Source of the DNA: Streptomyces sp. QL37
Lineage (GTDB): Bacteria > Actinomycetota > Actinomycetes > Streptomycetales > Streptomycetaceae
Length of the DNA stretch: 64,000 nucleotides
Reading direction: 5' to 3'
Assembly (NCBI RefSeq): GCF_002941025.1
Contig: NZ_PTJS01000001.1
Location: forward strand, 6,427,766-6,491,765
Positions 35,969 to 64,000 of the stretch are shown one piece after another. The notes below the pieces were generated by a model that did no database searches, had not been told where the DNA came from, and worked only from the letters and a program-made list of their open reading frames with translations. Position 1 is the stretch's first letter; the number at the start of each line of letters is the position of its first letter. The translations under genes were made by a program, and so were the position numbers.

Positions 35969-38760
35969 GCGCCCTGACCGGGGCGGCCCCCTTCGAGGCG
36001 CTGCGGGGACAGCTCCAGGACGCCGCAGCGGAATTCGCCGACGGGCCCGACGCGTTGCAGGGCATCCTCCTGGGCATCGTCGACGACGTCGACCGTGCCG
36101 TGCGGGAGCCGCTGGAGATCTTCCCCGTCTGCCATCACTCGCCCGCGTCGGCCGTCGCGATGGCTAGGCGGCTGCGGGAGAAGCAGCCGAAGGTGGTGTA
36201 TCTGGAGCTGTGCGAGGACATGGCGCCGCTCCTGTCGGAGCTGCGGAACTGCCGGCTTCCCGTGGCGGTCCAGGCGTTCGCGAGCGAGGTCAAGGGCTTC
36301 CCCGCGGAATGGGCACCGCTGTCGGTCGTCGCCCCGATCACCGAGGCGTCGGCCGAGTACCAGGCCATCGCCTACGCCCTGGACACCCCGGGCGTCGAGC
36401 TGGTCCTCGTCGACCGTTCCTCGGACCACGTGTTCCAGTGGCAGGCGGGCGCGACGGAGCCCGCGGACCCCGACGCCCCGCCCGCCGAGGAGGCGGCGCT
36501 GCACGGCGACGCCGTCGGGGTCGAGATCGGTGACCTGCGGCCCCGCTTCGCGGAGCTGGAGGAGCACCTCCTGCACCACGGCCGTGTGCGGCACTGGTCG
36601 GAGTGGTGGCACCAGTACGTCGAACTGCCGCTCGGCGACAGCGACCACGACACCTACCGCCAGGTGATGCTCCTGATCGGCAGCCTGTTCCGCCGGCTGG
36701 CCCCGGGGGACGCGGACCGGGTCAGGGTGGACGAGGACCGCGAGCGCTACATGTGGACCCGTATGCGCGAACACCTCGCAGCGACCGGCGCGGACCCGGA
36801 GGACTGCCTCTACGTCTGCGGCGCGTTCCACGCGTCCAGCCGGGTCGAGGAGTTCGGTGTCCACGGCGGTGACACCTTCGAGATCACCCCGCCGAGCGAG
36901 AGCACCTGGCAGTACGGCCTGATCCCCTCCAGTCACGCGGCGATCGAGGCGCAGTTCGGCCTCGCGGCCGGGTCGGTGTCGATCGCCACCACCCAGTGGG
37001 CGAAGAACCTCAAGCGCACCCGGGTGGAGCCGTACCGGCTCCAGGGTCAGGCAGGCGCCAAGAAGGCGGCGAAACCGAGGAAGGCGCTCGCGCCGGCAGC
37101 CCCCGTGGCGCCGGAGGCGCCCTCCGACAAGCTCTCCGGCTTTCTGCAGAGCCCGCCCGCCCTCGACCGGCTCGACGAGGCCGAACTCCTCGGCTGGTCG
37201 GTGGAGATCGTGCGCTCGGCCCGCCGCAACGGCTACCTCGCCTCGACCGCCGACGCCATCGCCGTGTTCGAGACGTCGATCCTGCTCGCCGGCATGCGGG
37301 ACCGGGCCAGGCCGACGCCGTACGACTTCCAGGACGCGGCGGTCACCTGCATCGAGAAGGAGACCGTGCCGGGCAGGCGCGACGTCCGCCGCCTGGTGGA
37401 GATCCTGATGGGCGGCGACCGGATCGGCCAGGTCGGCTACGACGCGCTGCCGCCCCTCGCCCGCGACGTCCACGACCGCCTCGCCCCGCTGAATCTCAAG
37501 CTCCAGCAGCGCGGGGTGCGGCGGGCGCTGCTGGACATGACGTCCCAGCCGGAGCTGCGGCAGTGCTCGGACGTGCTGTGGATGCTGCGCCACCTCATGC
37601 CCCACGGCGCCGCACGGCCGATCATGGGTGAGCGGGAGCTCGGCAAGCAGTCGGTGCAGGAGTCCTGGGACCTGGCCCTGGGAACCCATCAGCGGGCGCT
37701 CATCGAGCTCGGTTACGAGGGCGTCAGCATCGAGCAGGTCCTGGAGCAGCGCCTGCGCCGCGCCGCTCACGCCCCGAACGTCACCACGGCGCAGGTCCTC
37801 GCGGCCGTGGAGGACGCCGTGCTGCACCTGCGCGGCGGCCGCCTCGCCGACGAACTGGGCACCCGTGCCCTCGAGGTGCTCGCCACCGAGCGCAGCGTCG
37901 ACGGAGCACCGGAGGTGCTGCGCAGGGTGCGCCGACTCCTTGCGTACTACCGGATCAGCCGGCCGGTGCTGCCGTCGTGGATCGAGTCCTTCGCCAAGAC
38001 GGGTTACGCGCACTACTGCACGCTCCTGCCGACGGCGTTCACCGACGAGGACGCGACGGTCCGCCAGGTCGCCGCGATGCTGGGGTTCCTCTTCAGCATG
38101 GAGAGCCTGGCCCTGTCGCTCGGCTGCGACCGGACTCAGCTGGACCTGGCCTTCGCGCAGTCGCATCCGCAGGAGCCCTCCAGGGTGGCGCTGCTGTGGG
38201 CGGCCCGGGTGCGGCTCGGGCAGCTGTCCCGCGCCGAGCTGAGGGAGCGGTGCGACGATCTGCTGGCCGACCCGCTGGTGGTGCCGGCCTACCCGCGCTA
38301 CCTCAGCGGGTTCCTCCACGCCCTGGAGCCGGTGCCGCAGCTGGCCGACTTCGTCGTGGAGGCGGTCTCGAACGCCTTCGCACGACTGCCGGACCCGGTG
38401 CTGCTGCCCTGGCTGCCGTCCCTGATCACCACCCTGCGGGCCGAGGGCGCCGACCTGGCCCCGCTGCTGATCCGCGAGGCCGGACGCGTCTTCCCCGGCC
38501 GCCTCGCGGCGCTGGACGCCTGGGTCCCGCCGTGGCGGGACGCCCCGGAGGCGGCGACCACACCCGCGGCGGCCGGCGGCGGCAGGGCCCGCCGTGCCGT
38601 GCTGCTCGCCGCCCATCCGGAGACCTGCGACAGCGTGGCGGAACTGCTGGGCTGCGAGGGCACGTGGGAGGCGGAGGCACCGGCCCCCTCGGGGGCGGTA
38701 CTCGTCGGCCGCCACCCGGAGACGGCGACGGCGCTGGAGGCGCTGCTGGCCGGAGTCTGA
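35965..38760 (+). CDS. Large DUF5682-like protein of the MoxR operon
   Basis: 931-aa soluble protein, last gene of the operon. The N-terminal 330 residues have FPVCHHSPAS (His57 and His58), VVYLELCED and a later G-A-F-H motif with His289. The spacing recalls the TraB/TIKI/EreA-like hydrolase fold. A metal-dependent hydrolase or peptidase activity is possible, but this is inference. An Ala/Pro/Lys linker near residue 365-390 leads to a long helical C-terminal region of about 500 residues with no recognised domain. The family name rests on memory of DUF5682 proteins next to MoxR/VWA genes. Confidence 0.8.
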   Translation: MSALTGAAPFEALRGQLQDAAAEFADGPDALQGILLGIVDDVDRAVREPLEIFPVCHHSPASAVAMARRLREKQPKVVYLELCEDMAPLLSELRNCRLPVAVQAFASEVKGFPAEWAPLSVVAPITEASAEYQAIAYALDTPGVELVLVDRSSDHVFQWQAGATEPADPDAPPAEEAALHGDAVGVEIGDLRPRFAELEEHLLHHGRVRHWSEWWHQYVELPLGDSDHDTYRQVMLLIGSLFRRLAPGDADRVRVDEDRERYMWTRMREHLAATGADPEDCLYVCGAFHASSRVEEFGVHGGDTFEITPPSESTWQYGLIPSSHAAIEAQFGLAAGSVSIATTQWAKNLKRTRVEPYRLQGQAGAKKAAKPRKALAPAAPVAPEAPSDKLSGFLQSPPALDRLDEAELLGWSVEIVRSARRNGYLASTADAIAVFETSILLAGMRDRARPTPYDFQDAAVTCIEKETVPGRRDVRRLVEILMGGDRIGQVGYDALPPLARDVHDRLAPLNLKLQQRGVRRALLDMTSQPELRQCSDVLWMLRHLMPHGAARPIMGERELGKQSVQESWDLALGTHQRALIELGYEGVSIEQVLEQRLRRAAHAPNVTTAQVLAAVEDAVLHLRGGRLADELGTRALEVLATERSVDGAPEVLRRVRRLLAYYRISRPVLPSWIESFAKTGYAHYCTLLPTAFTDEDATVRQVAAMLGFLFSMESLALSLGCDRTQLDLAFAQSHPQEPSRVALLWAARVRLGQLSRAELRERCDDLLADPLVVPAYPRYLSGFLHALEPVPQLADFVVEAVSNAFARLPDPVLLPWLPSLITTLRAEGADLAPLLIREAGRVFPGRLAALDAWVPPWRDAPEAATTPAAAGGGRARRAVLLAAHPETCDSVAELLGCEGTWEAEAPAPSGAVLVGRHPETATALEALLAGV

Positions 38761-38780
38761 CGGGGCGGGGGGTGGCCGGA

Positions 38781-38814
38781 GCCCGCGTGTGCCGCAAGGA
38801 CGGCCCACGCGGGC
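38781..38814 (+). terminator. GC-rich hairpin after the MoxR operon
   Basis: Perfect 9-bp inverted repeat (GCCCGCGTG at 38781-38789 and its complement at 38806-38814) with a 16-base loop, 20 bases after the stop of the 931-aa gene. Likely terminator. Confidence 0.55.
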
Positions 38815-38969
38815 CACCGGCCTCGCCCGTACGGGGCCCTCGGCTCACTCTTACGGCACGGTCACGCGGCGTCCTGCCTTGAGGGCGGGGAAGGTAGGCC
38901 TGTCGGAAAGAAGCCCGACGTCGCGCGGTACGGCGGAGGGGCCGGGCTACAGCGGAGGGCAGCATTCTC

Positions 38970-40541
38970 ATGCACCGACCGAGACGACAGCCACGTGTCC
39001 TCCGGCAACAGGGCGAGCGGTCGGCGACGGACCGGATGGTGAGGACCCTGCTGCGGCGGCGCAAGAAGTCCCTGGCCGCAGGGGACGTGATGGTCACCGA
39101 TCCGCCCAAGGTGCGCCGCGCCGTGACGGCGGCGGCGCTCGGCAACACCATGGAGTGGTTCGATTTCGGTGTCTACGCCTACCTCGCGGGGACCCTGGGC
39201 AAGGTCTTCTTCCCGTCCAGCTCGCCGGGCGCACAGGTGGTGTCGACCTTCGCGACCTTCGCCGCCGCCTTCGTCGTGCGTCCACTCGGCGGGCTGGTGT
39301 TCGGCCCGCTCGGCGACCGCGTGGGGCGGCAGAAGGTGCTGGCGATCACCATGATCATGATGGCGGCGAGTACCTTCGCCGTCGGCTTCCTCCCCACATA
39401 CGCGGCGGTCGGCTTCGCCGCCCCGCTCCTGCTCCTGGTGTGCCGTCTGGTGCAGGGCTTCTCGACAGGCGGCGAGTACGCGGGCGCGACGACGTACATC
39501 GCCGAGTACGCGCCCGACAAACGCAGAGGGTTCCTCGGCAGTTGGCTGGACTTCGGGACCTTTGTCGGGTACGCGCTCGGGTCCGGTCTGGTGACCGTGC
39601 TGACCGCGGTACTCGGTACGGACGGGCTGACGGACTGGGGGTGGCGGATCCCGTTCTTCGTCGCGGGCCCGCTCGGTCTGATCGGTCTGTACATGAGGCT
39701 GAAGCTGGAGGAGACCCCCGCCTTCCAGCGCGAGGAGGAGGCCCAGGCCGAGGCCGTGTCCGAGGGGGATCCGGTCGAACAGGCGCGTCAGTCCGGCAAG
39801 GGCCGGCTCAAGGAGATCTTCACGGAGCACTGGGAGGCGGTGCTCATCTGCATGGGCCTGGTGCTGCTCTACAACGTCACGAACTACATGGTGACCTCCT
39901 ACCTGCCGACGTACATGTCCGAGACGCTGGGCGAGCCGGAGACGACCTCCCAGCTGCTGGTCCTCGGCACGATGCTGCTCGTGGTGCTCAGCATCACGAC
40001 GGTCGGCAGATCCTCGGACCGCTGGGGCCGACGCCCGGTGTTCATGGCCGGGAGCGTGGCGCTGATCGTCTTCGCGATCCCGGCCTTCCTGCTCATCCGG
40101 CAGGGCGGCATCCTGCTGCCGGCGATCGGCTGCGGGGTGCTCGGGCTGCTGCTGGTCTGCTTCGCGGGAACATCCGCCTCGACGCTTCCGGCACTGTTCC
40201 CGACACGGCTCCGCTACGGCGCCCTGTCGATCGCCTTCAACATCTCCGTATCGCTGTTCGGCGGGACCACACCGCTGTTCGCCTCCGCTCTCGTCGAGAT
40301 GACCGACAACGACATGATCCCGGCGTACTACCTGATGGTCGCGGGTGTGGTCGGGCTGGTCGCGACCTTCTTCCTCCACGAGACGGCGGGCAAACCGCTG
40401 CGCGGTTCCGGGCCCATGGTCGAGACCCCGGAACAGGCGCGCACCCTCGTCGCGCGCAGCAGGACGCGGGCGGGCAGGCAGGCACGCGACGTGTGGATCC
40501 GGATGCGCCATCCGGGGGGCGGGAACAAGGAGAAGCACTGA
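38970..40541 (+). CDS. MHS-family MFS transporter (ProP-like)
   Basis: 523-aa, twelve-helix symporter of the metabolite:H+ symporter family. Features: the family opening GNTMEWFDFGVYAY near residue 55, the loop 2-3 motif GPLGDRVGRQK, GEYAGATTYIAEYAPDKRRG after helix 4, and the central polar loop (about 245-290). Relatives take up compatible solutes, dicarboxylates or similar anions. The ATG at 38970 follows GGAGGG at a longish spacing, so starts at 39036 (ATG) or 39087 (GTG) are possible. It stands alone. Any link with the NRPS downstream is only positional. Confidence 0.88.
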   Translation: MHRPRRQPRVLRQQGERSATDRMVRTLLRRRKKSLAAGDVMVTDPPKVRRAVTAAALGNTMEWFDFGVYAYLAGTLGKVFFPSSSPGAQVVSTFATFAAAFVVRPLGGLVFGPLGDRVGRQKVLAITMIMMAASTFAVGFLPTYAAVGFAAPLLLLVCRLVQGFSTGGEYAGATTYIAEYAPDKRRGFLGSWLDFGTFVGYALGSGLVTVLTAVLGTDGLTDWGWRIPFFVAGPLGLIGLYMRLKLEETPAFQREEEAQAEAVSEGDPVEQARQSGKGRLKEIFTEHWEAVLICMGLVLLYNVTNYMVTSYLPTYMSETLGEPETTSQLLVLGTMLLVVLSITTVGRSSDRWGRRPVFMAGSVALIVFAIPAFLLIRQGGILLPAIGCGVLGLLLVCFAGTSASTLPALFPTRLRYGALSIAFNISVSLFGGTTPLFASALVEMTDNDMIPAYYLMVAGVVGLVATFFLHETAGKPLRGSGPMVETPEQARTLVARSRTRAGRQARDVWIRMRHPGGGNKEKH

Positions 40542-41124
40542 GGCGTGCTCGGCCCCGCCGCTGTGGCCGTCGCCGCGCTCCTGGCCGGCCGCCGCCCGAG
40601 GCGGCCCGGCCCCAGGGCTCCCGCGAATCGGTCGTCTCACTGGTCGGACGGGGCGCGTACCCGGCGCATGGGGGCTTGTTGCGATCTGCGTGTGCAACAG
40701 GAGCACGCGGGCGCACGCCGGAGGCTATCCGAAAGTGTGCGGTGTATATCAAGCAGTACCGGCACCGAAGGGACATCGGGTGGCTGAATATCTTCGAACA
40801 TGGGCAGTTGGCATATTCCCAGGGCGGACGCGCTTGCCGGCGGCAGATCAGGTACTTGTAAGTAATCAGGCCAATCCGCGTCTCTTGTTGTCGCGGGTCC
40901 TCTAATGTGATTGGCATGAACGGGTGACTTCGAGTTAACCCTGGTTCGGGCACATGTATGTTGACGGTATGCGGGGCGTAACGTATCTCCGTTCCGTGTT
41001 GCCGGTGCCGCACCGCGGGGGTTGGGGGCTCGAAGGTGTGCCGCGTAAAACGACCGACGCGGTACACCCGTTCACAGCTGGCGAACGTATCGTGAAAAGA
41101 GTGAGAACAGGTGGGGGGACGGCC
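40542..41124. other. Intergenic region before mbtH, partly AT-rich
   Basis: 583 bases without a convincing gene. The first 150 bases are GC-rich, then a possible terminator (stem near 40676-40705, TGTTGC with GCAACA). From about 40730 to 40990 the base composition is clearly more AT-rich than anything else nearby. A TTGACG at 40961-40966 has TATCTC 17 bases further on, a weak sigma-70-like pair. The octamer AACGTATC occurs at 40980-40987 and again at 41084-41091. This is probably the control region of the NRPS cluster. Confidence 0.5.
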
Positions 41125-41343
41125 GTGACCAATCCTTTCGATGACGAGTCGGGACGGTTCGTGGCGCTGGTGAACGACGAGGGTCAGTACTCGTTGTGGC
41201 CCGCACATATCGACGTTCCGGGCGGCTGGCGCACCGAGGGGCCGGAAGGGTCGCGTCAGGAGTGTCTCGACGTGATCGAAGGCGCCTGGACCGACATGCG
41301 GCCTGCCGGCCTGGTGCGGGCGATGGGAGCCGACGCCGGATAG
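41125..41343 (+). CDS. mbtH: MbtH-family protein
   Basis: 72-aa activator of NRPS adenylation domains. It has the complete family signature: NPFDDESGRFVALVN, then N-D-E-G-Q-Y-S-L-W-P, then VPGGW, and the late Trp in AWTDMRP. GTG at 41125 follows a GGTGGGGGG ribosome-binding site. It lies 403 bases upstream of the first NRPS gene, and its product probably binds one or more of the six A domains. It is the only accessory biosynthetic gene next to the synthetases. Confidence 0.95.
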   Translation: MTNPFDDESGRFVALVNDEGQYSLWPAHIDVPGGWRTEGPEGSRQECLDVIEGAWTDMRPAGLVRAMGADAG

Positions 41344-41746
41344 GGCGGCGGACAGGCGGCTGAGGGCGCTTCACCTGCTCCCTGGGCCGAGCGGCTTGTC
41401 GGCGCTTCGACCTGATCGATTTCGTTCCCATTCGAGCGAAATCGATCAGGTTTGATCAGAGGCTGATAGGCCTTGCTCGCACATGCTCATTTCGCCTTCA
41501 TGTGGCGTTCATAAATTATCGATGGGTTGCCTTGCGGGGCTCCCTCGATGTGCCGACGAAAAGCTTCCTCCCGCTGAGCTGTGATGCCCCGTGGGAGATC
41601 TCGGCCGCGCCCGATTCCGTGGGTGCGGCGATGGCCCTCTTCGCGTGTGCCGGACCCTGCTTCAGCGGTCGGTGCACTGGCGTGGTCGGTTTTACCCGGC
41701 CCTTCTTCACCGTCCCCGAATACTCTCCCCAAAGGTGTGGACCGGC
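41344..41746. other. Intergenic region between mbtH and NRPS gene 1
   Basis: 403 bases without a gene. It contains a strong stem-loop (41410-41451). An AT-rich patch at 41505-41520 includes TAAATT, a possible -10 with TTTCGC 16 bases upstream. A GC-rich leader runs to the ATG at 41747. This suggests that NRPS gene 1 has its own promoter or an attenuated one. Confidence 0.5.
41410..41451 (+). promoter_or_regulatory. 15-bp stem-loop between mbtH and NRPS gene 1
   Basis: Perfect inverted repeat of 15 bases (41410-41424 and 41437-41451) around a 12-base loop, followed by TTTGATC. The stem is unusually AT-rich and includes ATCGAT on both arms. It could be a terminator or attenuator after mbtH, or a large operator. 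Confidence 0.6.
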
Positions 41747-63744
<21,998 letters not shown>

Positions 63745-63750
63745 CCGTCA

Positions 63751-63783
63751 CGGTTGCTCCCTGCCACGGGCGGGGAGCAACCG
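63751..63783 (+). terminator. Terminator after the NRPS genes
   Basis: Perfect 11-bp stem (CGGTTGCTCCC at 63751-63761 with 63773-63783) and an 11-base loop, seven bases after the NRPS stop. It closes the mbtH-NRPS unit. Confidence 0.8.
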
Positions 63784-63860
63784 GTCGTCAGGCCCCACTG
63801 TCAGTGCCTCCTCCTAGGGTGAAGACATCACTCGGGGAGCCTCGCAGAGGGAGCAGCATC

Positions 63861-64000
63861 GTGCCCACCAACAAGATCCAGCACAAGGTGAACCACGTCG
63901 CGTTGGTAGTGGACTGTTCGGGTTCCATGCATCAGCACCAGGGCCAGCTCATCCGCGTCGTGGACGAGTTCGTGGCGGGGCTGAAGGCCGAGTCGGACAA
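63861..64000 (+). CDS. VWA-domain protein (3' partial)
   Basis: The first 46 codons of a protein that continues beyond the window. GTG at 63861 follows GAGGGAG at good spacing. The visible sequence has LVVDCSGSM, the first MIDAS loop (D-x-S-x-S), 17-25 residues from the start, so the VWA domain is N-terminal. No signal peptide. It is not part of the NRPS cluster. Genes of this kind in Streptomyces often lie in tellurium-resistance/VWA-type operons, but what follows cannot be seen. Confidence 0.8.
   Translation, partial: MPTNKIQHKVNHVALVVDCSGSMHQHQGQLIRVVDEFVAGLKAESD

Noticed and set aside
40542..41124. Short frames between the transporter and mbtH (for example near 40545-40787) as small genes
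   Set aside because: No ribosome-binding sites, coding periodicity or recognisable sequence, and the composition changes midway.
38970..41343. The MHS transporter as the exporter of the NRPS product
   Set aside because: The family imports small metabolites, the gene is separated from mbtH by 583 bases and a likely terminator, and nothing ties it to the peptide.

Overview
The window reads as a chromosomal segment of a Streptomyces or a very close actinomycete. Base composition is strongly GC-rich, with G or C at most third codon positions. GTG starts are common, and many neighbouring genes overlap by four bases (ATGA or GTGA). The family content (MbtH plus giant NRPS, CatR-like Fur/catalase pair, Ada-AlkA fusion) fits that group. 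No tRNA, rRNA, insertion sequence or CRISPR array was seen.

Layout. (1) 2-5936: an Mrp/Mnh multisubunit Na+/H+ antiporter operon (A/B fusion, C, D, E, F, G), cut at its 5' end. (2) 6031-24542: an exopolysaccharide locus. It holds a CDP-alcohol phosphatidyltransferase and a cytidylyltransferase, three glycosyltransferases, a Wzz-like protein with a degenerate kinase domain, Wzx-like and Wzy-like proteins, and a polyprenyl-phosphate glycosylphosphotransferase. It also has Gmd and Fcl, the two enzymes that turn GDP-mannose into GDP-L-fucose, so the polymer probably contains fucose. Five minus-strand genes (gmd, two tandem paralogous secreted beta-propeller/Fn3/LamG proteins, a lipoprotein, a GT2) overlap end to start and form one operon. 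(3) 24745-27164: an ankyrin protein, then a Fur-family regulator and catalase. The regulator has a palindromic operator, and the catalase appears to start at ATT. (4) 27263-31398: an alkylation-repair operon (Ada-AlkA fusion, Ogt, a 2OG-Fe(II) oxygenase, an unknown protein, AlkB). A near-identical 17-nt element precedes its first two genes. (5) 31499-38760: a compact operon encoding a SWIM-like zinc protein, an unrecognised 464-aa protein, a VWA protein, a MoxR AAA+ ATPase and a 931-aa DUF5682-like protein. It looks like a chaperone or conflict-type module of unknown role. (6) 38970-40541: an MHS-family transporter. (7) 41125-63744: mbtH and two NRPS genes (4844 and 2488 aa) forming a six-module line. 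(8) 63861-end: the start of another VWA protein.

The NRPS line is the most striking system. Its architecture is C-A-T, C-A-T, C-A-T, C-A-T-E, then C-A-T, C-A-T-R. The first C domain resembles that of EntF. The specificity residues repeat in pairs (A1 = A3, A2 = A4), and A6 carries a Phe code. The terminal reductase should release the chain as an aldehyde or alcohol, so the predicted product is an N-capped hexapeptide with a D-residue at position 4 and a C-terminal phenylalaninal or phenylalaninol. The module-5 carrier domain lacks about 32 residues (its last two helices), and condensation domains 2 and 3 carry low-complexity insertions at the same site.

All domain calls were made by eye from translated sequence. 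No database search was run.
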